Source of the DNA: Salinibacter pepae
Lineage (GTDB): Bacteria; Bacteroidota; Rhodothermia; Rhodothermales; Salinibacteraceae
Assembly (NCBI RefSeq): GCF_947077775.1
Contig: NZ_CAMTTE010000001.1
Coordinates: 930,001-994,000, forward strand
Direction: 5' to 3'
DNA length: 64,000 bases
Positions 9,383 to 17,860 of this stretch are shown here, in pieces. Each line of letters starts with the position of its first letter. Position 1 is the stretch's first letter. The notes under the pieces are model-generated. The model searched no databases. It saw only the letters and a program-made list of their open reading frames with translations, and had not been told where the DNA came from. Both the position numbers and the translations under genes were made by a program.

Positions 9383-10297
9383 ATGGAGCACTCCGAGCCC
9401 CTCTTCGACGACATTTCCGACGACCACGCCAGCGGCTACGTCGCCATCGTGGGCAAGCCCAACGTGGGCAAGAGCACGTTGATGAACGCCCTGCTCGGCG
9501 AAAAGCTGTCGATCGTCACCAAAAAGCCGCAGACCACCCGGCACCGCGTCCTCGGCATCCACTCGGGGGCGGAGCACCAGGCCATCTTTCTGGACACGCC
9601 GGGCATCATCGAGCCGCGCTACGCGCTCCACGAAACCATGATGGGGCAGGTGCAGGGGGCCATTCGGGACGCCGACCTGCTGCTCTTTCTGCACGAGGCC
9701 ACCCAGGACGAGCCGGACACGCAGAGCCTGAAGAAAATTGGCGACACGCCGGCATTTCTGGTCCTCACCAAGATGGACCTGATCCCGAAGGAGCAAACCC
9801 TCCCCCTCGTGGAGTCCTACGAGGACCGCCGCGCCTTCGACGAGGTGGTGCCGACCTCGGCCAAGGAGGGCTTCAACCTCCAGACCCTCCTCCACCTCGT
9901 GCTGGACACCCTGCCGGAGGGCCCGCCCTTCTACCCGAAGGATCGGATCAGCGAGCACCCGGAGCGCTTCTTCGTCGCCGAGATGATCCGGGAGAAGGTG
10001 TACAAGCACTACCACCAGGAAATCCCCTACTCCGTGCAGGTCAACATCGTGGCCTACGAGGAACGGCCCGAGGGGACAAAGGACTACATCGACGCCGAGA
10101 TCGTCGTCATGGAGGAGTCGCACAAGGGCATCCTCATCGGCGAGGGGGGAAAGGCCCTCAAGAAGGTGGGCACAACGGCCCGCGAGGACATCGAGGCGTT
10201 CGTTCAAAGCCCCGTGTACCTGAACCTGCACGTGAAGGTGCAGGAGAACTGGCGCGACCGGAAGACCGTCCTCCGCTCCTACGGCTACCGGACGTAG
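9383..10297 (+). CDS. era: GTPase Era
   Basis: Ribosome-assembly GTPase that binds 16S rRNA near the 3' end. The 304-residue sequence has G1 GKPNVGKS at residues 24-31, G3 DTPG at 71-74, G4 TKMD near residue 130, and a C-terminal KH domain (KGILIGEGGKALKKVGTTAR). A short acidic extension of about 15 residues precedes the GTPase core. It follows pdxJ by 33 bases on the same strand, and its stop is only 12 bases from the stop of convergent pdxB. Confidence 0.97.
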   Translation: MEHSEPLFDDISDDHASGYVAIVGKPNVGKSTLMNALLGEKLSIVTKKPQTTRHRVLGIHSGAEHQAIFLDTPGIIEPRYALHETMMGQVQGAIRDADLLLFLHEATQDEPDTQSLKKIGDTPAFLVLTKMDLIPKEQTLPLVESYEDRRAFDEVVPTSAKEGFNLQTLLHLVLDTLPEGPPFYPKDRISEHPERFFVAEMIREKVYKHYHQEIPYSVQVNIVAYEERPEGTKDYIDAEIVVMEESHKGILIGEGGKALKKVGTTAREDIEAFVQSPVYLNLHVKVQENWRDRKTVLRSYGYRT

Positions 10298-10309
10298 CCT
10301 CGCAGGGCC

Positions 10310-11488
10310 TCAGTCGAGCTTCATCTTCAGCCCCTCCGTGACGGCCTGCTCGTGCTCGGCGGGAACGGCCGCCGCCGGGACCGTGTGTTGCTGCATCTCA
10401 CGTCGGCGGCGGTAGCCGGCTCGAAGTTGCGCGAATGCTTCGCCCCGTGCATCCGGCCCCAGTTTCACCAGGTCTCGGAGGGACGCGTCGTCGACCGCGG
10501 GGTCGTAGGCCTGTCGTGCGAGCTCGAAGCGCCACTCTGTCGCGGACAGCCGGGGGTCCGGGGCCCGGCCCCGCAGCGCGTCCGCCGAGGCGGGACGGAT
10601 GGCGTCCGTACCCGCCCACTGTGCCTCCGCCCCCAGCGCCTCACAGAGCGCCTCGTACAGCATTTCCGTGCCCCGCACCTTCCCGTCGTAGGCGTACCCG
10701 GCGATGTGGGGCGTTGCCAGGTCTACGGCCTCGATGAGCGCCGGGTTGGGCGACGGCTCATTCTCCCACACGTCCAGCACCGCCGCCGCCACGTCTCCCC
10801 GCCGCCGGGCCGCGAGGAGCGCATCCCCGTCCACGACCGCACCGCGCGAGGTGTTCAGGAGCCACGCCCCGTCGCCGAGCCGATCCAGGAACGCCGCGTC
10901 CACCAGATGATGGGTCGGATCGGGCCCGGACGCCTTCAGCGGAACGTGCAGCGTCACGACGTCGGCCGCCCCGAGCACCGTATCGAGAGGCACAAATTCG
11001 GGGCCCGGGCCGTCTGCGGCGGCGGCCCGCGCTCGGGGGGGATCATTTCGGAGGACTTCCATCCCCAGCGCCGAAAGCCGACGGGCGAGACGCCCTCCGA
11101 TGTTGCCGCATCCCACAATGCCGACCGTTCGCGCCTCCAACGCCCCCCCACGGCGACGAGCCAGTCCGAGCAGCGCCGCCACCACGTAATCGGCAACCGA
11201 GTCGGCGTTTGAGCCCGGGGCGTGCGCGAACGGGATGCCCTGTGCTCGCAGGTAGTCCCGGTCAACGTGGTCCGTCCCGATGGTCGCCGACCCGACGAAC
11301 CGGAGGGACGTTCCGTCCAGTAGCGCCGGCCCGACGGGCGTTACGCTCCGCACGAGGAGCACATCCGCCGCCGCGACGTCCGACGTCGTCATCTCGCGCC
11401 CGGGCATCCGGCGCACCGTCCCAAATTGCCCGAAGGCGTCCTCGACACGAGGAATGTTGGCGTCCGCAAGAATTTGCAGGCTGGTCAC
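10310..11488 (-). CDS. pdxB: Erythronate-4-phosphate dehydrogenase
   Basis: NAD-dependent oxidation of 4-phosphoerythronate, the second step of the DXP-dependent pyridoxal phosphate route. The 392-residue protein shows the D-2-hydroxyacid dehydrogenase fold: opening ILADANIPRVEDAF is typical of PdxB, the Rossmann motif GIVGCGNIGGRLARRL is near residue 122, catalytic Arg is in LLNTSRGAVVDG and His in ATPHIAGYAYDGK. The C-terminal dimerisation region is Arg/Ala rich. Start is a GTG. The gene converges on era. Confidence 0.93.
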   Translation of the reverse strand: MTSLQILADANIPRVEDAFGQFGTVRRMPGREMTTSDVAAADVLLVRSVTPVGPALLDGTSLRFVGSATIGTDHVDRDYLRAQGIPFAHAPGSNADSVADYVVAALLGLARRRGGALEARTVGIVGCGNIGGRLARRLSALGMEVLRNDPPRARAAAADGPGPEFVPLDTVLGAADVVTLHVPLKASGPDPTHHLVDAAFLDRLGDGAWLLNTSRGAVVDGDALLAARRRGDVAAAVLDVWENEPSPNPALIEAVDLATPHIAGYAYDGKVRGTEMLYEALCEALGAEAQWAGTDAIRPASADALRGRAPDPRLSATEWRFELARQAYDPAVDDASLRDLVKLGPDARGEAFAQLRAGYRRRREMQQHTVPAAAVPAEHEQAVTEGLKMKLD

Positions 11489-11833
11489 AGGTTTGAGAAC
11501 AAGGTGAGTTCACGAGTACATCGTAGGGGCCCGCCCGCAAAAAGCGCTTTTGTTAAGAACGTACTGAGGATAGATCAAGCATCAAGGAACGGATTGTCAA
11601 CGGCCGGACAACCGGGCATGAAGAAGAGACTTACCCTCACAAGTACCTGCTTTTTCAGAAGGTTACGGAGAATACCCACAGGAAACCTAGGTCGACCCCC
11701 ATGGTTTCTCATGATGCAGTCACGAAATGATTGCACGAAAACATATCTTGGCCGCGCACGCCTTTTGGCGGGTCTCAGGGCTTTGTGACCCCGGGCGGCG
11801 CCTCGATGGCCTTCGAATAGCACACACCGGTAT
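11489..11833. other. 345-base intergenic region without a recognisable gene
   Basis: Lies between the divergent pdxB and SleB-like genes, so it should hold both promoters. It is visibly richer in A and T than the surrounding coding sequence. I see no reading frame with convincing protein character and no clear consensus promoter; a weak candidate for pdxB on the minus strand is TTGATC followed 17 bases later by TAACAA (about 11554-11582). Confidence 0.5.
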
Positions 11834-12565
11834 ATGAGCAAACGTACGATTCTTCTCTGCGCATCCGTCGGCACGCTTGTCTTTTCGGCGGGGTCGGTGT
11901 CTCCGAACTCCGACCCCAGAACCGGCATCGGCGCTCCCCGGCACGCATCGGTTGCCGAGGCGAGCCCCGCCGGTGCAGGCGGCGACAAGGCCTCCGCCCT
12001 GCAGCAGCTGTCCGCCGCCTACGCTCCCGCCACGCCCCGCGCCGCGGGGGCGGGCGCAGGGCCCGAGCTCGATGCCCCCGGGGAAGAATCGTCCGTGTTG
12101 CTCCCTGCCCCGACCAACCTCGAAGAGCCCACCCTGTGGCTGGCCCGGGCCATCTACTCGGAGACGAAGCTGCCCCACGAGCAGGAGCTGGTCGCCTGGG
12201 TGGTGCGCAACCGCGTGGAGACCGCCTACCGGGGCCGCCGCACCTACCGGGCGGTCGTGCTGGATCCCTACCAGTTTAGCGCCTTCAACCCCGGGGCCGC
12301 GAAGCGGGCCCGCTACCTGCGGCTCCAGCCGGAGGCCCCGCTCCCGCGGTGGCGGCAGGCCCTCTGGGTGGCCCGCTACGTGCGGCACGCCGAGGGGCGG
12401 GCCTACCGTCCGTTTCCGGTCGAGACGCGGCATTTCTACAGCGAGCGGTCGATGCGGGGGCGGGCGGTGCCCTACTGGGCGGAGCGGGGGGGCTTTGTGG
12501 CGCCGGACCCCGGCCGGTACGCGGTCGAGGAGCGGCGCTTCCGGTTCTTTAAGCAGATCTCGTAG
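11834..12565 (+). CDS. SleB-family cell wall hydrolase, exported
   Basis: A 243-residue protein with an N-terminal signal-like segment (TILLCASVGTLVFSAG), a low-complexity Ala/Pro/Gly linker to about residue 95, then the cell wall hydrolase SleB domain. The proposed catalytic Glu is Glu110 in ARAIYSETK, followed by AWVVRNRVE, the Tyr/Phe segment DPYQFSAFN and a late ETRHFYSE motif, all characteristic of this lytic-transglycosylase-like family. It probably cuts peptidoglycan in the periplasm. Despite the spore-germination name, the domain is common in non-spore-formers. Confidence 0.85.
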   Translation: MSKRTILLCASVGTLVFSAGSVSPNSDPRTGIGAPRHASVAEASPAGAGGDKASALQQLSAAYAPATPRAAGAGAGPELDAPGEESSVLLPAPTNLEEPTLWLARAIYSETKLPHEQELVAWVVRNRVETAYRGRRTYRAVVLDPYQFSAFNPGAAKRARYLRLQPEAPLPRWRQALWVARYVRHAEGRAYRPFPVETRHFYSERSMRGRAVPYWAERGGFVAPDPGRYAVEERRFRFFKQIS

Positions 12566-12585
12566 GACCTGAGCCCACACAGCAC

Positions 12586-12617
12586 GGCCCGCCGTCGGAC
12601 GAAACCGACCGCGGGCC
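12586..12617. terminator. Hairpin between convergent genes, possible bidirectional terminator
   Basis: Two-part perfect stem: GGCCCGC pairs with GCGGGCC and GTCGG pairs with CCGAC, separated by one symmetric C/C mismatch, with a 6-base loop ACGAAA. It lies between the stop codons of the SleB-like gene and the outer-membrane barrel gene. There is no T tract on either side, so intrinsic termination is uncertain. Confidence 0.5.
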
Positions 12618-12651
12618 ATGAGGAAAGCTGTCGTATGTTTGTAACTGGGGC

Positions 12652-13308
12652 CTAGAACAGTACGTTTAGACGGAGGGCGTAGGCACTGAGCTGCCGATCG
12701 CTCGGCGAAAAGTTTTTGCCGGCAACCTGAAAGTCGCCACTGATGTAGTCGGACGCCCCGAACTCATACCGAAATTCCGGCTGAAGGGTCAATCCCACTC
12801 CCGGAACGGACACGTCGGCCCCAACACCAATGTTAAAGGTAAAGGATACGTCCTCGAAGTTATCGTCAAGGCTGTCTTCACTGCCTTGAGGAAGAAATAC
12901 GTTCGGCCCGCCCACGACATATGGACTTACGAACGGGAACGAGAAGACGGTTGCGCGAACATCGACCGGGACCTCGAAGGCCGTCACGTCGAGGTCGTCA
13001 ACGTTCGAATCCGGAACGTCTGAGAAGTCATAGCTCCCGACCTTTCGGTAGAACAGCCCGGGGCGCAGGCTCACGGGGCCAATGCTGAAATCATATACGG
13101 CCCCGACGTGGTATCCGGTCGAGGTGCTCTGCACGTCTTGGGCGTTTGCGGCGCCCTGAATATCACTCACGGAGTCGAAATGTGCACCAGCAGCGATTCC
13201 GAACTGGGCCTGCGCCGGAGCCGCACTGAGCCCGACCAGAAGAAGGACGAGGAGGGCGGAATACGCGGTCTGTTTCGTATACGCGGTCTGTTTCGTAGAA
13301 GCGTGCAT
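12652..13308 (-). CDS. Outer membrane beta-barrel protein
   Basis: A 218-residue exported protein. The signal peptide ends APAQA before Gln35. The mature part opens with AQFGIAAGAHFDSV and alternates hydrophobic and polar residues in strand-length blocks (YHVGAVYDFSIGPVSLRPGLFYRK), with Asp/Ser-rich loops, and ends with an aromatic residue (LRLNVLF), as expected for an 8-stranded barrel of the OmpA/OmpW/OMP_b-brl type. Function beyond a small outer-membrane barrel cannot be read. The signal peptide carries a duplicated KQTAYT segment. I chose the ATG at 13308 because it begins the signal peptide. Confidence 0.8.
   Translation of the reverse strand: MHASTKQTAYTKQTAYSALLVLLLVGLSAAPAQAQFGIAAGAHFDSVSDIQGAANAQDVQSTSTGYHVGAVYDFSIGPVSLRPGLFYRKVGSYDFSDVPDSNVDDLDVTAFEVPVDVRATVFSFPFVSPYVVGGPNVFLPQGSEDSLDDNFEDVSFTFNIGVGADVSVPGVGLTLQPEFRYEFGASDYISGDFQVAGKNFSPSDRQLSAYALRLNVLF
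13261..13296. repeat. Two perfect 18-bp tandem repeats inside the signal peptide
   Basis: The unit ATACGCGGTCTGTTTCGT occurs at 13261-13278 and again at 13279-13296. In the barrel gene it adds six in-frame residues to the n-region of the signal peptide. Confidence 0.95.
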
Positions 13309-13655
13309 GGGGGAACTGGGTTGACTGATCAAGAGTGTGCGTATGGGACGTGGGCCGTCAGTGTCGGGCCCCAGGGATTCTCTATCAGGAAGGGCGCGTC
13401 CTGCTTCCGAAAAGTAACGATTCCGGCGCAAAATTCCCACGCGTCCTGGGGGGCAGCCGGCCCCTTCTCTCTCCGACGGGACCGTACGGGGCCAGGCCGA
13501 GGCGACGCCGTGCTGTTACGATTTGCCGCCGAAACAGCCGCGGGAAACGGGACCTGCAACCTCCCTCCGGAGCACGAGTAGAGACCACGGGCCGCCCCGA
13601 AGCCCCGACGTTTCCTCCCACCGTTTTGTTGAGAAAGCCCCCGCTGTAGCCTCCC
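13309..13655. other. 347-base intergenic region
   Basis: Separates the divergent outer-membrane barrel gene and bshA. No convincing coding frame, RNA or promoter consensus was seen; it presumably carries promoters for both genes. Confidence 0.5.
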
Positions 13656-14804
13656 ATGAAAGTTGGAATCACGTGCTACCCCACCTACGGCGGTAGTGGG
13701 GTCGTGGCCACCGAACTCGGCAAGGCCCTCGCCGAGCGCGACCACGAAATCCACTTCATCGCCTCGGATCTTCCCTTCCGGCTCTCCCACGTGGCCGGCA
13801 ACATCTTCTTCCACGAGGTCAATGTCCAGAGCTACCCGCTCTTCGACTACCCGCCCTACACCCTCTCGCTCACCAGCAAGATGGTGGACATTGCCAAGCA
13901 CGTGGGGCTCGACCTGCTGCACGTGCACTACGCGCTGCCCCACGCGTCGAGCGCCGTGATGGCCCAGCAGATTCTGGGCGCGGAGGACCTGGACCTCCCC
14001 ATCGTGACCACCCTCCACGGCACCGACATCACACTCATTGGGCGGGACCCCTCGTTCGCCCCCGTCGTCACGTGGTCGATCAACGAGTCCGACGGGGTGA
14101 CCGCCGTCTCCGACTACCTCCGCCAGGAGACCTACGACCACTTTGAGGTCTCGGAGGACGTCGAGGTGATTCCCAACTTCATCGACACCGATCGCTTCGT
14201 GCGCCAGGACAAGGAGCACTTCAAGCAGGCGCTCTGCCCGAACGGAGAGAAGGTCATCGTGCACGTCTCCAATTTTCGCCCCGTCAAGAACACCGACCAG
14301 GTGGTGGAGGTCTTCCACCGACTGCAGAACGGGACGTCAAACGTGAAGCTGCTGCTGGTGGGCGACGGCCCGGACCGCGTGCCCACGGAGCGGAAGGCAC
14401 GGGAGCTTGGGGTGTACGACGACATCCGCTTCCTCGGAAAACAGGACCCGATCGAAGAGATTCTGTCGATCGCCGATGTCTTCCTGATGCCGAGCGGCTC
14501 GGAGACCTTCGGCCTGGCCGCCCTGGAGGCGATGGCCTGCGAGGTGCCCGTCGTGGCCAGCGACGTCGGCGGGCTGCCGGAGCTGGTCGTGCACGGGGAG
14601 ACCGGGTTCCTCTGCCCGCTCGATGACGTCGACGCGTTCACCGAACACACCCGGACGCTCCTCCACGACGAGGACCAGCACGCCGAGATGGCCGCGGCGG
14701 CACGGACGCGGGCGGTGGAGACCTTTGACATCGACCGCGTGGTGCCGCTGTACGAAGACTACTACGAGCGCGTCCGGTCGGGCACCGTTCACACCGGCGC
14801 CTAG
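13656..14804 (+). CDS. bshA: N-acetyl-alpha-D-glucosaminyl L-malate synthase (bacillithiol synthesis)
   Basis: Glycosyltransferase that joins UDP-GlcNAc and L-malate in the first step of making bacillithiol, a low-molecular-weight thiol. The 382-residue GT4 protein begins MKVGITCYPTYGGSGVVATE, the BshA signature, and contains HVHYALPHASSAVMA, LHGTDITLIGRDPSF and VIPNFIDTDRF. The EX7E motif of GT4 enzymes is in SGSETFGLAALEAMA. It shows the organism makes bacillithiol; bshB and bshC are not in the window. It converges on a metallo-beta-lactamase-fold gene 10 bases away. Confidence 0.93.
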   Translation: MKVGITCYPTYGGSGVVATELGKALAERDHEIHFIASDLPFRLSHVAGNIFFHEVNVQSYPLFDYPPYTLSLTSKMVDIAKHVGLDLLHVHYALPHASSAVMAQQILGAEDLDLPIVTTLHGTDITLIGRDPSFAPVVTWSINESDGVTAVSDYLRQETYDHFEVSEDVEVIPNFIDTDRFVRQDKEHFKQALCPNGEKVIVHVSNFRPVKNTDQVVEVFHRLQNGTSNVKLLLVGDGPDRVPTERKARELGVYDDIRFLGKQDPIEEILSIADVFLMPSGSETFGLAALEAMACEVPVVASDVGGLPELVVHGETGFLCPLDDVDAFTEHTRTLLHDEDQHAEMAAAARTRAVETFDIDRVVPLYEDYYERVRSGTVHTGA

Positions 14805-14814
14805 ACCGCGCCGA

Positions 14815-15465
14815 CTACGCCCGGAGGGCCTCCTGCACGAAGGGATTCTGGGCGCGCTCCCGGCCGATGGTCGTCGCGGGGCCGTGGCCGGGATAAATCG
14901 TGACGTCGTCGCCGAGGGGGAGCAGCGTCTCGGTCACCGAATCTAGGAGCTGTGCACGGGACGTTTCCGGAAGGCCCTGCGTCCGGCCGATCGAGTTCTG
15001 AAACAGGACGTCTCCCGTGAGCGCCTGTCGGCCCGGGCGGTCGACGAAGGAGATGGAGTCGGGGGAATGGCCCGGCGTGTGCAACACCTCGAGGGTGACG
15101 TCGCCGAACGAGACGGTGTCTCCCTCCGCGAGATGGGCCGTGGGCACCGACGGCGGGTCGACCTCCACCCCGAACGCCGTGGCCTGCTCCTCCGCTCGCT
15201 CGATGAAGGGCACGGCGGCCTCGTGGGCCTTGAACCGCTGCCCAAACGCCTCTTCGAAGAACGTGCACCCGAAGATGTGATCCACATGGGCGTGGGTGAG
15301 GAGCAGGTGCTGCACGTCAAGGCCCTGCTCCTCGATGACGGTCATCACCTGCTCGCATTCGGCCTCGGTCTCGCAACTCGCGTCGACGAGCACCGCCTCG
15401 CCCTGATCGTGGCAGAGATAGGCGTTCGTCATGAAGGAGCTGAACGTAAACGGCTCGACCTGCAT
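14815..15465 (-). CDS. Metallo-beta-lactamase-fold hydrolase (glyoxalase II/YcbL-like)
   Basis: A 216-residue cytoplasmic hydrolase. Metal ligands are visible in THAHVDHIFG (His58, His60, Asp62, His63), HTPGHSPDS, TGDVLF and YPGHGPAT, the pattern of the small glyoxalase II-like proteins. Such enzymes hydrolyse thioesters of low-molecular-weight thiols; in a bacillithiol producer the substrate may be an S-acyl-bacillithiol, which is inference supported only by the neighbouring bshA. The start at MQVEPFTFSS fits the family; an upstream start would add a poor 37-residue extension. Confidence 0.8.
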   Translation of the reverse strand: MQVEPFTFSSFMTNAYLCHDQGEAVLVDASCETEAECEQVMTVIEEQGLDVQHLLLTHAHVDHIFGCTFFEEAFGQRFKAHEAAVPFIERAEEQATAFGVEVDPPSVPTAHLAEGDTVSFGDVTLEVLHTPGHSPDSISFVDRPGRQALTGDVLFQNSIGRTQGLPETSRAQLLDSVTETLLPLGDDVTIYPGHGPATTIGRERAQNPFVQEALRA

Positions 15466-15638
15466 CCGGATCGTGGGGGATGTTGGGACGGGACTGGACG
15501 GATATCCCCAATTCCTCACGCCCTTCGAAGATCCAACGGCTGCCGGCCGGGCGCCGCCGAGGCCCGCCCCGAACATGCGATTTGCACCGGGCGTTTGTAC
15601 GCTCCTTCAAGCAGGGACCTCTACGACGATACGCCTGC

Positions 15639-17072
15639 ATGCTGCGCCGCCTCCACTGGATCGTACTGCGTCGGCTCCCGGGGCCCTTTTTCGGGTGGCT
15701 GGGCACGCTCATGTTTCTGCTGCTGATGCAGTTTTTGATTCGGTGGCTGCCTGAGATTGCGGGAAAAGGGATTCCCGTTTCCGTCATCGTTGAGCTAATC
15801 GCCTACAACCTGGCGTATATGGTGGTGCTGGCGGTGCCGATGTCGGTGCTGCTGGCCGCCCTGATGGCGTTCGGGGAGCTGGCCGAGTCGCAGTACTACA
15901 CCGTCATCAAGAGCACCGGCATCTCCTTCGGCCAGATCGTGTGGCCGGCGCTCGTGGTGGCCGCCCTCCTCATGGGGGGCATGCTCTACTTCAACAACGT
16001 CATGCTCCCGGAGGCAAACCACCGGGCCCGCCAGCTCTGGAGCGACATTCGGGGCAAGCGGCCCGGCTTCGAGCTCCGGCCGGGCATCTTCTACGAGGAC
16101 ATGGAGGACTACAGCATTCTGGTGCAGGACCGTCCGCCGGGAACCAACAAACTGATCGACGTGACCATCTACGACTACACCCAGGGGCGGGACCGGCAGG
16201 CCGTCATCAAGGCCGAGCGCGGCGTCATTGAGTCGAGGGCCGGGGGCGCCCGCCTCACCCTCTCCCTCCGGAACGGAGAGATGCATCGGCCTCTGCCCCC
16301 GGACGCGAACAACCGGTCGGAGCGGTACGAGCGGCTTACGTTCGACCGCCACCGCATTCGGTTTACCCTCTCGAACGTCGTCTTCCGGCGCTCGGAATCG
16401 GGAGAGACTGCCCGTTCCACCCGCACCATGCGCACCCCGCGGCTGCTCGACACGCTCGATTCCCTGAAGACGGAGCGAGACGCGCGGTACCAGACCCTCT
16501 ACGAGCGGACGCAGGACGAGCTGTCTCCGTCGGTCGCCGACTCGGCCGCCGCGGACACGTCGGCCCCGCCCCCCATCGCCCCGGCGCACCCGTCGTCCTA
16601 CCTGGCCCTCGCCGACCTCAACGCCGACGCGCGCCGGTCGGTGGTGTCGCCGGCGGTTCAACGCGCACGGTCGGCACAGTCCGCCATTCAAAACATCCGA
16701 CGGGACACGGAGTGGCAGAGCCGGCGCATTCGAAGCTACCAGGTTGAGTTCTACAAAAAGTTCTCGATCGCGCTCGCCTGTCTCATCTTTATGGTTGTGG
16801 GGGCGCCACTGGGCCTTGCGCTGCGCCGGGGCGGGCTCGCTACGATCGGGGCCGTCGCGCTTGGCATCTTCATGTTGTACTGGATTACGCTCGTGCAGGG
16901 GGAGAAGCTGTCGGAACGGGGCTTCTTCCCGCCGTGGCTGGGCATGTGGATCGCCAACCTCCTCATGTCCGGCGCGGGCCTCTGGCTGATCCTGTACGTC
17001 GTCCTCGACCTGGGCGCCACCCCGCCGCTGCGCCGGCGCCTCTGGGAGTGGCTGCGCTCGCTTCGGTCGTAG
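15639..17072 (+). CDS. LptF/LptG-family permease
   Basis: Inner-membrane permease of the YjgP/YjgQ family, which together with LptB extracts lipopolysaccharide and passes it to the periplasmic bridge. The 477-residue protein begins MLRRLHWIVLRRLPGPFFGW, has three N-terminal membrane segments (one includes IAYNLAYMVVLAVPMSVLLA), a long periplasmic region and three C-terminal segments beginning about KKFSIALACLIFMVVGAPLG. It is roughly 100 residues longer than E. coli LptF; the extra part is an Ala/Pro/Ser-rich insert (around PSVADSAAADTSAPPPIAPA) before the last membrane segments. Only one such gene is present, so whether it acts as LptF or LptG cannot be told. Confidence 0.85.
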   Translation: MLRRLHWIVLRRLPGPFFGWLGTLMFLLLMQFLIRWLPEIAGKGIPVSVIVELIAYNLAYMVVLAVPMSVLLAALMAFGELAESQYYTVIKSTGISFGQIVWPALVVAALLMGGMLYFNNVMLPEANHRARQLWSDIRGKRPGFELRPGIFYEDMEDYSILVQDRPPGTNKLIDVTIYDYTQGRDRQAVIKAERGVIESRAGGARLTLSLRNGEMHRPLPPDANNRSERYERLTFDRHRIRFTLSNVVFRRSESGETARSTRTMRTPRLLDTLDSLKTERDARYQTLYERTQDELSPSVADSAAADTSAPPPIAPAHPSSYLALADLNADARRSVVSPAVQRARSAQSAIQNIRRDTEWQSRRIRSYQVEFYKKFSIALACLIFMVVGAPLGLALRRGGLATIGAVALGIFMLYWITLVQGEKLSERGFFPPWLGMWIANLLMSGAGLWLILYVVLDLGATPPLRRRLWEWLRSLRS

Positions 17073-17121
17073 GCCCTCTCGGGACGCGATGCCCATCCCC
17101 TCTCTGCTCCCCCCCCCGCCT

Positions 17122-17790
17122 ATGCTCTATCTGGTGCCCACCCCCATCGGCAACCTGGACGACATTACGCTGCGCGCCCTCCGGGTCCTTCGGGAGGCGG
17201 ACCTGATTGCCTGTGAGGACACCCGGACCTCCGGCCGCCTTCTGGACCACCACGACGTGGACACCCCCACCACGAGCTACCACGAACACAACGAGCGCGA
17301 AAAGACGCCCGAACTGCTCACTCGCATGCGCGTGGGACGCGACATCGCCCTCATCAGCGACGCCGGCTCGCCCGGCATCTCGGATCCAGGGTTCTACATC
17401 GCCCGCGCCTGCTGGGAAGAAGACATCGAGGTGCAGGCCCTCCCCGGCCCCACGGCCCTCGTCCCGGCGCTCACCGCCAGTGCCCTCCCCAGCGACCGTT
17501 TCGTCTTCGAGGGCTTCCTGCCCAAAAAGCAAGGGCGCCAGACCCGCCTGACGACGCTGGCGGAGGAGCCGCGCACCGTCGTCCTCTACGAGTCCCCCCA
17601 CCGGCTGCTACGCACCCTCGACGATCTCATCGAGCACGTCGGGGCCGACCGCAGGGCCGCCGTGGCCCGGGAGCTCACGAAAAAATACGAAGAAGTCGAA
17701 CGAGGAACGCTCAAAGAGGTGCGGTCGTATTTCGGGGGGTATAAGAAAGTACGGGGCGAGTGCGTTGTGGTCGTTGACGGGGCATCCTGA
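17122..17790 (+). CDS. rsmI: 16S rRNA (cytidine(1402)-2'-O)-methyltransferase RsmI
   Basis: Adds the 2'-O-methyl group to C1402 in the ribosomal decoding centre. The 222-residue sequence begins MLYLVPTPIGNLDDITLRAL and has CEDTRTSGRLLDHH, SYHEHNE, SDAGSPGISDPGF and LPGPTALVPALTAS, all signatures of this tetrapyrrole-methylase-fold family. It is shorter than E. coli RsmI because it lacks the extra C-terminal domain. The start is the ATG before LYLVPTP; an upstream in-frame ATG gives only a Pro-rich extension. It follows the LptF/G-like gene by about 50 bases. Confidence 0.95.
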   Translation: MLYLVPTPIGNLDDITLRALRVLREADLIACEDTRTSGRLLDHHDVDTPTTSYHEHNEREKTPELLTRMRVGRDIALISDAGSPGISDPGFYIARACWEEDIEVQALPGPTALVPALTASALPSDRFVFEGFLPKKQGRQTRLTTLAEEPRTVVLYESPHRLLRTLDDLIEHVGADRRAAVARELTKKYEEVERGTLKEVRSYFGGYKKVRGECVVVVDGAS

Positions 17791-17860
17791 CTCCGTGTGT
17801 CGCTCGCCCTGGGCGCCCCCGAAGACACCCTCCCGAAGCCTCCGTGCACCCGCACCAATC

